A stretch of DNA of 15,084 nt from Chloroflexia bacterium (GTDB lineage Bacteria > Chloroflexota > Chloroflexia > Thermomicrobiales > CFX8): positions 1 to 15,084 of the forward strand of contig JACCZH010000190.1 of NCBI GenBank assembly GCA_013696045.1. The letters run 5' to 3'. Below, piece by piece: positions 6,682 through 13,793 of this stretch (positions are counted from its first letter, which is position 1; the number at the start of each line of letters is the position of its first letter). Below the pieces are notes generated by a model. The model worked only from the letters and a program-made list of their open reading frames with translations, was not told where the DNA came from and searched no databases. The translations under genes and the position numbers were made by a program.

Positions 6682-8127
6682 ATGAAACAGTTCTCTTTGG
6701 GTAGTTCTGGAATGTCTGCCGGCGCGCTGCGTGTCGTTGGCTTGCTGCTTGTGGGGCTCCTCCTGATCGCGGCGTGCAGTGGCCCAGATGAGGCCGGACC
6801 GGGTGAACCGACCGAGACTCCTTCGTTGCCCGGCGTCGCGACCGGCACAATGACGACACCGCCACCGCAAGGTGAAACGCCGGTTCCGCCCGCGCCCACT
6901 TCACAGCCGCCGGAGGGCTCGCCCGCGCCGCCGGATGGTCCGACCCAGCCTCCATTAGAGCCGACTCTGCCGCCGCAGCCTCCCGCAACGGAGGCGACGC
7001 AACCGCCGGATAGCACGTCGCCACCACCGGCCTCATTCAACCCGGATGGTGTGACAGTGAGCGTCGAGAACGTTGGCAGCGGCTTCACCCAGCCTGCTTT
7101 CGTGACCCACGCTGGTGATGACAGTGGCCGGATCTTTATCCTTGAAAAAGTCGGGACGATCAAACCCCTCGACGGCACGATGTTCCTCGACATTCGAGAT
7201 CGGGTTATCCAGACCGGCGTGTTCGGGTATGAGCACGAGCAGGGCATGCTGGGGGTCGCCTTTCATCCTCTCTATGCGGAGAATGGTTTCCTCTATGTGC
7301 ACTACAGCGATCTCAACGGAGACCATGTCATCTCGCGCTTCAGCACAGGTCCGGACGGAGTCGCCGACCCGAACAGCGAGTCGATCCTGCTGACGCTGGA
7401 CCAGCCCGAGGTGAACTTTCATGGCGGGCAGCTCCTGTTTGGGACGGACGGCTATCTCTATATCGGTCTCGGCACCGGTGGCTCGGCGGTTGAGCTGCAG
7501 TACAACTCCCAGGATCTCGGATCGCTCTACGGCAAGATTCTCAGAATAGATGTTGATAGCGGCGATCCATACGGTATTCCGGCCGACAATCCGTTTGTGG
7601 ATGACCCCGACGCGCGTCCAGAGGTCTGGGCCTACGGTCTGCGCAATCCCTGGCGCTTTTCATTCGATCGCGCCACCAATGATCTCTACATCGGCGGACC
7701 GGGGCAGTTTACCGAGGAGTGGGTGAATTACCAGCCAGCAGACACGCCGGCCGGCCAGAACTTTGGCTGGCCAATGTATGAGGGCAGCCAGTGTTGGGAC
7801 GAGTGGGAAGGTCCGTGTGATCCCACTGGGCTTGTGCCTCCCATTCTGACCTACCCAACCTATGACGATGGAAACTGCGTGGTCATCGGCGGCAACGTCT
7901 ACCGCGGGCCGGAGTTCCCGGCGTTGCAGGGCGCATACTTCTTTGGCGATTTCTGTAGTGGCAGGGTGTGGACCGGTTGGCAAGACGACGCCGGCGCCTG
8001 GCAGATGACCGAGATGCTCCGGCTCCCGGGCCCTGGACTTATCAGCTCCTTTGGCGAGGATGAGGCCGGCGAGGTGTATGTCTGTGACATTGTCAATGGC
8101 GTCATCTATCGCTTCGTCACGGGCTAA
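6682..8127 (+). CDS. PQQ-type sugar (aldose/sorbosone) dehydrogenase lipoprotein
   Basis: A 481-residue secreted lipoprotein. Residues 14-31 are a hydrophobic signal ending in a lipobox (LLIAAC) with Cys32 as the lipidation site. Residues 36-118 are an extreme Pro/Thr/Ser-rich stalk. From about 122 to the end is the six-bladed propeller of soluble glucose/sorbosone dehydrogenases (YliI/Asd-like), which oxidise aldoses using PQQ. Family motifs include EQGMLGVAFHP (186-196), NFHGGQLLFGTDGYLYIG (245-262; His247 probably corresponds to the catalytic His), GKILRIDV, EVWAYGLRNPWRFSF and NFGWPMYEG. Five Cys lie in the last third and may form disulfides outside the cell. The ribosome binding site is weak. 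No PQQ synthesis genes are in the window, so cofactor loading depends on genes elsewhere or on external PQQ. Exact sugar unknown. Confidence 0.88.
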   Translation: MKQFSLGSSGMSAGALRVVGLLLVGLLLIAACSGPDEAGPGEPTETPSLPGVATGTMTTPPPQGETPVPPAPTSQPPEGSPAPPDGPTQPPLEPTLPPQPPATEATQPPDSTSPPPASFNPDGVTVSVENVGSGFTQPAFVTHAGDDSGRIFILEKVGTIKPLDGTMFLDIRDRVIQTGVFGYEHEQGMLGVAFHPLYAENGFLYVHYSDLNGDHVISRFSTGPDGVADPNSESILLTLDQPEVNFHGGQLLFGTDGYLYIGLGTGGSAVELQYNSQDLGSLYGKILRIDVDSGDPYGIPADNPFVDDPDARPEVWAYGLRNPWRFSFDRATNDLYIGGPGQFTEEWVNYQPADTPAGQNFGWPMYEGSQCWDEWEGPCDPTGLVPPILTYPTYDDGNCVVIGGNVYRGPEFPALQGAYFFGDFCSGRVWTGWQDDAGAWQMTEMLRLPGPGLISSFGEDEAGEVYVCDIVNGVIYRFVTG

Positions 8128-8152
8128 GGTTCGTTTCGCATGTAGTGGTTCA

Positions 8153-8179
8153 CTTACTATGGTAAGCAGAACGCTTACC
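8153..8179. promoter_or_regulatory. Overlapping inverted repeats before the kinase gene
   Basis: GGTAAGC and GCTTACC (8161-8167 and 8173-8179) form a perfect 7-bp inverted repeat around AGAAC. A third copy, CTTAC at 8153-8157, can pair with GTAAG at 8162-8166, so two alternative stems compete for the same segment. There is no U-run, which argues against an intrinsic terminator for the dehydrogenase gene ending at 8127. It sits 24 bases before the kinase start and may be an operator or a small leader structure. Confidence 0.4.
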
Positions 8180-8202
8180 GCGGATATGAACCTGAGGGTG
8201 TG

Positions 8203-9654
8203 ATGCAAGAGCTTAGCGGGACGCAGGTTGACCGCTACAGTATCGAAGAAGAAATTGGCCGGGGCGGGATGGCGCGGGTGTATCGTGCCCACCATCCGGG
8301 GCTGGGGCGAGACGTTGCGCTGAAGGTGCTGCTGCCGGAGATCACCGGCGACGAGGTCAGCGTCGCCCGGTTCCTGCGCGAGGCCAGAGCAGCCGCCAAG
8401 TTGGACCACCCAAACATCGTTCCAATCTATGACACCGGGCAGGCTGACGGTTCCTATTTCATCGCGATGAAACTCATTGAGGGCCGCACTCTGCGGGCGT
8501 TGGTGGGCGAGCGCGAGCTTGCGGTGTCCGAGATCAGCGACTATCTGACGCAGACAGCCTCGGCCCTGGACTACGCCCACGAGCGTGGGATTGTCCACCG
8601 CGACATCAAGCCCGAGAACATCATGGTGGACGCTGCCGGCAAGGTGACCCTGACTGATTTTGGGATCGCCAACCTGACCGATGAGATGAGCGTCACGACT
8701 ACCGGCGCGGTGATCGGCACTCCGGCCTATATGGCTCCCGAGCAGCTGCGGGGTGAGCCTGCAACGCCGCGGTCTGACATCTATGCGCTTGGAATTCTGG
8801 CATACGAGCTATTGAGCGGTGCGCCTCCATTTGCCGGCCGCGCTCCGTATGCGGTCATGCTGGCGCAGATTGATGAGCAGCCTGAACCAGTCCATCAGCG
8901 GCGCGACGGCATGCCAGCTGCGGCCAGTCTTGCCGTTAGCCGGGCGTTGGAAAAAGATCCGGGTCAACGCTTCCCGACCGCCGGCGAGTTCGCCAGGCAG
9001 TTTGCGAGCGCGCCTGATGGCGCTCGAAATCTCCAACCCGCCGGTATTGCCGTGGCGGGCGCTGCCACGATCAAATCCGCCGCCCCAACACTTTCTCTGT
9101 CCGGCGGTTCGTCCGCGGCGCCGGCCCAGGTTGCGGCGGTAGCTGCAGGCAGACATCCAGGTTCGTTGTGGCGTGGTCCGTGGTTCGCCGGTCTTATCGG
9201 CGTCGGGTTGCTGCTGACGGTGCTATTCGCGGGTGTGACGGTGTTTGGTGACAACGGGGAATCTGCTGCTCAGGACGACGATCCTGCCTTGCTACCCTCC
9301 ACCGGAACTCCAACTGCCGAGCCTTCTCCAACCGATACTTCCGAGGCTGATGTGGCCGCGCCGGTTACGGAGTCAGATGCGGTCGAGCCTGCTGACGAAG
9401 TCCAACCTCCGGTGGAATCCGTGCCCACCGAAGTGGTTGTGGACGAGCCGCCGCCCACCGAGGTGATCGAGGAACAACCAGCCACTGCTCCTCCAGATGA
9501 TGGAGATGACGGAGATGAGCCTGGGCAGCCGGAGGATTCCGATACCGGACCGGGCAATCCGGGCAACAAGCCAGAGAAACCGGACAAGCCTGGTCGCGGG
9601 AATGACAAGCAGGATGACAAGAAAGAAAAGAATGACGGTGACGATGACGATTGA
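8203..9654 (+). CDS. Transmembrane Hanks-type Ser/Thr protein kinase
   Basis: A 483-residue membrane kinase of the PknB type that phosphorylates Ser/Thr on proteins. The cytosolic catalytic domain (about residues 12-270) is intact: glycine loop GRGGMARVY (19-27), ATP-anchoring Lys41 in VALKVL, catalytic loop VHRDIKPEN (131-139), DFG at 152-154 and MAPEQL at 177-182. A linker of about 55 residues leads to one membrane helix at 327-348. The outer 135 residues are low complexity: first Pro/Glu/Thr/Val-rich, then strongly charged (GDDGDEPGQP, then KPEKPDKPGRGNDKQDDKKEK and a terminal DDDD). There is no PASTA repeat or other recognisable sensor domain. The ATG at 8203 follows GAGGG by about 4 bases; the adjacent GTG at 8200 is too close to it. 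It probably forms its own unit. Ligand and substrates are unknown. Confidence 0.93.
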   Translation: MQELSGTQVDRYSIEEEIGRGGMARVYRAHHPGLGRDVALKVLLPEITGDEVSVARFLREARAAAKLDHPNIVPIYDTGQADGSYFIAMKLIEGRTLRALVGERELAVSEISDYLTQTASALDYAHERGIVHRDIKPENIMVDAAGKVTLTDFGIANLTDEMSVTTTGAVIGTPAYMAPEQLRGEPATPRSDIYALGILAYELLSGAPPFAGRAPYAVMLAQIDEQPEPVHQRRDGMPAAASLAVSRALEKDPGQRFPTAGEFARQFASAPDGARNLQPAGIAVAGAATIKSAAPTLSLSGGSSAAPAQVAAVAAGRHPGSLWRGPWFAGLIGVGLLLTVLFAGVTVFGDNGESAAQDDDPALLPSTGTPTAEPSPTDTSEADVAAPVTESDAVEPADEVQPPVESVPTEVVVDEPPPTEVIEEQPATAPPDDGDDGDEPGQPEDSDTGPGNPGNKPEKPDKPGRGNDKQDDKKEKNDGDDDD

Positions 9655-10004
9655 GAAGCATCGTTGTTCCGGGGAGGCATGACGACGGGCTAAACCTGTC
9701 CTCTCAGCGCATCTGACCACCGGCGTCTTCAGGGCCACAAAAAACCCACGCTTTCGCGGTTCACACCTCTTGGAACCATCATTCCGCTCCGTCGTACTCA
9801 CGCAAATATGCGTCAGGCGCTTGACGTTTTACGGTTCATGTCGCACAGTGCATATATCGAAACAGTAGATTTGCGGGTGCCGTCTCTCATCGATATGCCT
9901 CTAGTCGGGCTAGCGTGCCATGGAATGGCAGAGATACGTCCTCTCAACGCATCGGCGCAGCAGGCCGCGACGATACCCGCAACCTGAAGTCAGGGGGATA
10001 ACAC
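9655..10004. other. Intergenic region between kinase and AsnC regulator
   Basis: These 350 bases show no convincing coding sequence. They contain a 16-base direct repeat with one mismatch (9698-9713 and 9938-9953, GTCCTCTCAGCGCATC and GTCCTCTCAACGCATC) and short inverted repeats: ACGCA-AATA-TGCGT at 9800-9813, GGTTC with GAACC at 9758-9777, and TGCCA with TGGCA near 9917-9930. On the minus strand a CGC-GAAA-GCG hairpin near 9750-9760 is followed by TTTTTT near 9738-9743, weakly terminator-like. A weak plus-strand promoter (TTGCGG, 17 bases, TATGCC, near 9871-9900) could serve the AsnC gene. Nothing here is firm. Confidence 0.4.
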
Positions 10005-10619
10005 ATGACGAATGGCAGGCTGCCGCAGCAGCACGAAACGGCAACTGAGCAGACTGGCAGGTGGGCGTCGCGCCCCGGTCGTCCTGGCCGGGAAAAGATA
10101 TTGAGCCGGCCACGAGATCTCGAGCCAGACACGCTCGACCGTCAGATTATTAGCCTGTTGCAAGCGGATGGCCGCTGTTCCAACCGGGAGATTGCCCGTC
10201 AGCTTGATGTTCCAGAAGCGACTGTTCGCTATCGTGTGCGCCGGTTGACCGATAGCGGGCTGTTGCGCATTACCGCGCTTGTTGCGCCGGAGCATCTGGG
10301 CTATCAGCTGACCGTTGTCATCACCGTGCAGGTTGAGGCGCAACGGGTGAACGAAGTTGCCGAGACCCTCGGCGCCTTGCCTGAAGTCATGTGGCTCGTC
10401 ATAACATCAGGCGAGAAGGATATTATTCTCACCGCTGCCTTCCAGGGTCAGGAACAGCTTTTTGATTTCCTCACCGATGAGCTGGCCATCGTGCCGGGCA
10501 TCATTCGCTCGGAGACAGCCATCGGTTTGAAGGTTGTGAAACGTGACTGCCAGTGGGCGTTCGATCTCACCACTGAGGTTTCGACCGTTGACGGTCACCT
10601 CCCGGCGCATGTTGGCTAG
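10005..10619 (+). CDS. Lrp/AsnC-family transcription regulator
   Basis: A 204-residue DNA-binding regulator. The AsnC-type winged helix is at about residues 42-90 (LDRQIISLLQADGRCSNREIARQLDVPEATVRYRVRRL, with the recognition helix PEATVRYRVRRL). The ligand-binding RAM domain runs from about 103 to 185, including SGEKDIILTAAF and ETAIGLKVVKRDCQW. Family members are usually about 150-165 residues; here there is an extra N-terminal stretch of about 40 residues, basic and Gly/Pro/Arg-rich, probably disordered. The ATG start is supported by AGGGGG 7 bases upstream, so the extension seems real. The gene ends 15 bases before the sugar kinase, so the two are probably one operon and the regulator may control sugar-acid use and its own gene. 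The effector, usually an amino acid in this family, cannot be predicted. Confidence 0.9.
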   Translation: MTNGRLPQQHETATEQTGRWASRPGRPGREKILSRPRDLEPDTLDRQIISLLQADGRCSNREIARQLDVPEATVRYRVRRLTDSGLLRITALVAPEHLGYQLTVVITVQVEAQRVNEVAETLGALPEVMWLVITSGEKDIILTAAFQGQEQLFDFLTDELAIVPGIIRSETAIGLKVVKRDCQWAFDLTTEVSTVDGHLPAHVG

Positions 10620-10634
10620 GAAAGCAGCCGCTCT

Positions 10635-11618
10635 TTGACTGCTGAACGCTACGATCTGGTCACCTTCGGCGAGACGATGATCAGGCTGACGACTACCGGT
10701 GGAAGCCGGTTGGAGACGACCGGCACACTTGCGGTCACCATTGGTGGGGCGGAGTCGAATGTCTGCGTGGCTCTGGCGCGGCTGGGGCGGCGGGTGAGCT
10801 GGCTCTCGGCGTTGCCGGACAACCCGCTCGGCCAGCGCATTTTTAATGAATTGCGCGGCCATGGTGTTGACACCAGCCAGGTTCTCTGGAGTGATGCCCA
10901 CCGGGCAGGCGTCTATTTCATGGAGACTGGAGCGCGCCCGCGTCCCACACGGGTTACCTACGACCGGGCTGGTTCAGTAGTGGCCATGCTCGAAGCCGAT
11001 GCTATCGACACCGGCCTGGTTGTGAATGCACGCGCATTGCACTTGACCGGCATTACCCCGGCACTCTCCGAAAACTGCGCCGCCATCTGCCAACGTCTCG
11101 CAGGCGCAGCGGTTGCCGCCGGTGTGCCGCTCATTCTCGACGTGAATTATCGCTCGTTGCTGTGGACCCCTGAAGAAGCAGCCCGCGGTCTGGACGATCT
11201 CTGCCAGCAGGCGACAGTGCTGCTCTGTGGAGTGAGCGATGCCTGGACCATCTGGGGATTATCCGGACAGCCGGGTGACGTTGCCCGTGGGTTGCTTGAT
11301 CGCTCCGGCGCGGAGCTGGCGGTGGTCACCCTGGGCGAGTCCGGAGTGTGCGCCATCAACCGGGCTGGAGATGTGTTCGAGCAAGCGTCATTGGCTGTCG
11401 ATATCGTCGATCCGGTGGGCGCGGGTGATGCTTTTGCCGCCGGTTTTCTGCATGCTTGGCTTGATGACCGCGACGACATCCCCTCCGCGTTACGCTCCGG
11501 TGTTGCCCTGGCGGCGCTGTCTATGACTATCCCCGGCGACCTCGCCATCATTACCCTCGCCGATCTTGCGGCGGCTCTCGACCTGCTGGAGGGCGGAGGC
11601 GCGGATATCGTGCGGTAG
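10635..11618 (+). CDS. PfkB-family sugar kinase, probable 2-keto-3-deoxygluconate kinase
   Basis: A 327-residue ribokinase-fold kinase, likely to phosphorylate 2-keto-3-deoxygluconate (KDG) to KDPG in an Entner-Doudoroff-type pathway. Evidence is FGETMIRL (11-18), GGAESNVCVALARLG (37-51), RPTRVTYDRAGS (103-114, typical of KDG kinases), DVNYRSLLW (169-177) and the catalytic loop DPVGAGDAFAAGF with Asp265 as the base. The segment that usually carries the NXXE-like motif reads LLCGVSDAWTIWG, so the conserved Asn and Glu are missing; this may alter Mg-phosphate binding. The start is TTG at 10635, with AGGAAAG about 11 bases upstream; no later start keeps the first beta strand. The stop is 10 bases from the stop of the convergent histidine kinase gene. 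The family is sure; the substrate is likely but could be another sugar or sugar acid. Confidence 0.85.
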   Translation: MTAERYDLVTFGETMIRLTTTGGSRLETTGTLAVTIGGAESNVCVALARLGRRVSWLSALPDNPLGQRIFNELRGHGVDTSQVLWSDAHRAGVYFMETGARPRPTRVTYDRAGSVVAMLEADAIDTGLVVNARALHLTGITPALSENCAAICQRLAGAAVAAGVPLILDVNYRSLLWTPEEAARGLDDLCQQATVLLCGVSDAWTIWGLSGQPGDVARGLLDRSGAELAVVTLGESGVCAINRAGDVFEQASLAVDIVDPVGAGDAFAAGFLHAWLDDRDDIPSALRSGVALAALSMTIPGDLAIITLADLAAALDLLEGGGADIVR

Positions 11619-11628
11619 AAGCAGGCTC

Positions 11629-13011
11629 TCACCCGATCGCATCCGCCAATGTCTCCGGCGCTTCGGTCATGGGTAGAAAGACGGTAAACGTCGTGCCTAC
11701 TCCGACGGTTGAGCGTACCCGCACCTGGCCGCCGTGCGCCTCCGCCACCTGGCGGACGATTGATAACCCTAGCCCGGTTCCGCCAAGCGCTCGCGAGCGG
11801 CCGCGATCGACCCGGTAGAAGCGGTCAAAGATGTGCGGAAGATGTTCCTCTGGAATGCCGATGCCGGTGTCGGTGACGCCAATCTCGGCCACCCGCGCCC
11901 TGCGGCGCAGTGACAGGATGATCGTGCCGCCGGCGGGGGTATAGCGCATGGCGTTCTCGACCAGATTCCAGACAAGCTGTCGCAGCCGTTCGGCGTCACC
12001 AAGGACGCTCACCTCATCGTTGGCTTCAAGCTGAACGATATGGCCGGGACTCACCATCTGGACGTCATGCATGATCTCGGCCAGAATATCGTCCAGCTCG
12101 ACATGCGCCCGTTGAATCGACCCCGCCGTGTCGGCGTCGGCCAGGAAGAGCAAGTCTCCCACCAGGCGGGCCATGCGGTCCACCTCCTCGCGCGCCTCGG
12201 TTACTGCTTCCTGGCGTTGATCGGCGGGCAGATCGTGGACCAGCAGATCGAGGTTGCCGCGCACGACCATCAGCGGGTTGCGGAGCTCGTGCGATGTGTC
12301 GGCGACCAGCGTCTGCTGGCGGTCGAGCACCACGGTGAGCCGCTCCAGGATGTCGTTAAAGGTGCGAGCCAACCTGCCAATCTCGTCGTCAGCTCCGGGC
12401 TGGGCTACCCGTTGGTCGAATTCCCCGGAGGCGGCCAGCGTGCCAACGGCGGCGGTCAGGCGGTTCACCGGAATCAGGGCCTGCCGGGCCATCCACCAAC
12501 CAGCCAGCAGACCGGCCGGTAGTGCCAGCGTCCCGGCGACCAGAAACGAAATACGGGCCTGATTCAGGGCGCGCTCTGTGGGCACAAGTGACTCGCTCAC
12601 TTCGATAATCGCCTGCACTTCGGAATCAACTTCGATTGGGTAGTAGATCGTGCGCCGGTTACCCCCTGCAAAAGGAACGGTTGTTTCCCTGCGTGTTCCG
12701 GTGCGCGCGGAGTCGAAGTTGGCCGGGCTATAGATCTGACTGTCCCGCACCGAGGGCGATTCCCCCAGCAGTTGGCGGTCGAGTGAGAATACCCTTGCAC
12801 GGCCAGTACCTCCCGCGGATGGTGGGACGGCGCTGAAGTCACCCGTCTCGCGAATTGCGTCTCCGACTTCAGTAGCTCGCGCGTTGAGACTTTCGTCTAC
12901 CTCGGCGCGCACAGATTGCTCGAAATAGATGTAGATCAGGCTGCCGACCAGGAGAAAGACACTGACCGCCAGGATAGAGTGCGAAATGGCCAGGCGCATA
13001 CGGATTGACAT
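11629..13011 (-). CDS. Two-component sensor histidine kinase
   Basis: A 460-residue membrane sensor kinase. TM1 is at about residues 12-29, an extracytoplasmic sensor region of about 120 residues with no recognised domain follows, TM2 is at about 154-175, and a HAMP linker spans 176-228. The HisKA domain has the phospho-acceptor His241 in DTSHELRNPL. The ATPase domain has the N box WNLVENAMRY (348-357), G1 DTGIGIPEE (381-389), F box FDRFYR and G2 GGTGLGLSIV (410-419). All catalytic residues are present. The ATG at 13009-13011 lies one base after the TAA of the response regulator, with GGTGA inside the upstream gene as ribosome binding site, so the pair is translationally coupled. A longer frame to 13044 overlaps the regulator and is not needed. 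The signal sensed is unknown. Confidence 0.94.
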   Translation of the reverse strand: MSIRMRLAISHSILAVSVFLLVGSLIYIYFEQSVRAEVDESLNARATEVGDAIRETGDFSAVPPSAGGTGRARVFSLDRQLLGESPSVRDSQIYSPANFDSARTGTRRETTVPFAGGNRRTIYYPIEVDSEVQAIIEVSESLVPTERALNQARISFLVAGTLALPAGLLAGWWMARQALIPVNRLTAAVGTLAASGEFDQRVAQPGADDEIGRLARTFNDILERLTVVLDRQQTLVADTSHELRNPLMVVRGNLDLLVHDLPADQRQEAVTEAREEVDRMARLVGDLLFLADADTAGSIQRAHVELDDILAEIMHDVQMVSPGHIVQLEANDEVSVLGDAERLRQLVWNLVENAMRYTPAGGTIILSLRRRARVAEIGVTDTGIGIPEEHLPHIFDRFYRVDRGRSRALGGTGLGLSIVRQVAEAHGGQVRVRSTVGVGTTFTVFLPMTEAPETLADAIG

Positions 13012-13012
13012 A

Positions 13013-13696
13013 TTAGTCACCAGGCTGACGCAGTGTGTATCCAACGCCGCGCACGGTCTGGATCAACCGCGACTCGCCGTCCGTCTCCAGTTTTTCACGC
13101 AGGCGCTTGATATAGACATCGATTACGTTTGACCCGATCACCAGCTCGTCGCCCCAGATAACGTCGTGGATGCGCTCTCTGCTGAGCACCTGACGCTGGT
13201 GACGCATCAGGTATTCAAGTAGTTGATACTCGGTCAGGGTGAGCTCGATCTGGCGGTTGCCGCGCAAAACCTCACGGCTGGCGGTATCGACTCGCAAGTC
13301 ATCGCAGACCAGTAGTTCCTGGCTGTCGGCCGCGGTGCGCCGCAGGAGGGCTCTGATGCGGGCCAGCAGCTCATCGAAGGCGAAAGGTTTTACCAGGTAA
13401 TCGTCGGCCCCGGCGTCGAGTCCCGCCACGCGGTCTGGAACCCGGTCGCGGGCGGTAAGCAGCAAAATCGGCAGTCGCGGCTCGGCCGAGCGCAACCGGC
13501 GACAGACTTCAAAGCCGTCGATGCCGGGCAGCATGACATCCAGGACCACGAGACTGGGCACCTGAAGCATGGCGTGGTTGAGGGCTTCTTCGCCGCTATC
13601 AACAGTAACGACATCGTAGCCAGCGAAGATCAGGCCACGGCGCATCATGCTCAGGATTTTTGGATCGTCGTCGACGACCAGAAGTGTTTCGCTCAT
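13013..13696 (-). CDS. OmpR-family response regulator
   Basis: A 227-residue response regulator, partner of the sensor kinase downstream. The receiver domain (about 1-120) has the acidic pair DDD at 9-11, phospho-acceptor Asp53 in VVLDVMLPGIDGFE, Thr81 in LLTAR and Lys103 in VKPF. A linker leads to an OmpR/PhoB winged-helix domain (about 130-223) with LTLTEYQLLEYLMRH, RERIHDVIWG, VIDVYIKRLREKL and the C-terminal TVRGVGYTLR. Length and residues are complete and resemble MprA/TcrA-like regulators. GGTGAT lies immediately upstream of the ATG, a short spacing. It is the first gene of the pair, transcribed from the region 13697-14104, where a perfect CRP-type site lies 48 bases upstream of its start codon. 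Target genes are unknown. Confidence 0.95.
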   Translation of the reverse strand: MSETLLVVDDDPKILSMMRRGLIFAGYDVVTVDSGEEALNHAMLQVPSLVVLDVMLPGIDGFEVCRRLRSAEPRLPILLLTARDRVPDRVAGLDAGADDYLVKPFAFDELLARIRALLRRTAADSQELLVCDDLRVDTASREVLRGNRQIELTLTEYQLLEYLMRHQRQVLSRERIHDVIWGDELVIGSNVIDVYIKRLREKLETDGESRLIQTVRGVGYTLRQPGD

Positions 13697-13743
13697 ATCA
13701 CCATATACGCATATCGTTGAATCAACAATTCATGAGATTGTCA

Positions 13744-13759
13744 TGTGATATTCATCACA
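13744..13759. promoter_or_regulatory. Perfect CRP/FNR-type binding site
   Basis: TGTGATATTCATCACA matches the classical CRP consensus TGTGA-N6-TCACA exactly and is a near-perfect dyad. It lies between the response regulator (minus) and the ArsR gene (plus). Its centre is about 42 bases before a possible plus-strand start near 13794 and about 55 bases before the response regulator start codon, so it could act on either strand. A cAMP- or redox-type CRP/FNR protein must be encoded elsewhere. Whether this lineage uses the same consensus is not known to me. Confidence 0.55.
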
Positions 13760-13787
13760 CTGTCAGACCATCTGATTACACTAGATT
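13760..13787 (+). promoter_or_regulatory. Possible plus-strand promoter next to the CRP-type site
   Basis: CTGTCA (four of six of the -35 consensus) is followed by a 16-base spacer and TAGATT (four of six of the -10 consensus). It begins directly after the CRP-type site, so that site would overlap the polymerase-contact position of a class II activator-dependent promoter, where weak core boxes are expected. The start would be near 13794. Confidence 0.3.
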
Positions 13788-13793
13788 CTACGA

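Noticed and set aside
6585..7247. Minus-strand open frame of about 220 codons, Gly/Ser-rich
   Set aside because: It is the antisense of the proline-rich stalk of the sugar dehydrogenase; codon bias and family motifs support the plus strand only.
9270..9680. Minus-strand Ser-rich open frames opposite the kinase tail
   Set aside because: These arise from low-complexity antisense of Asp/Gly/Pro codons and have no start signals.
9738..9760. Minus-strand terminator (GAAA-loop hairpin with T6)
   Set aside because: The stem is only 3 bp before a mismatch, and no minus-strand gene ends there.
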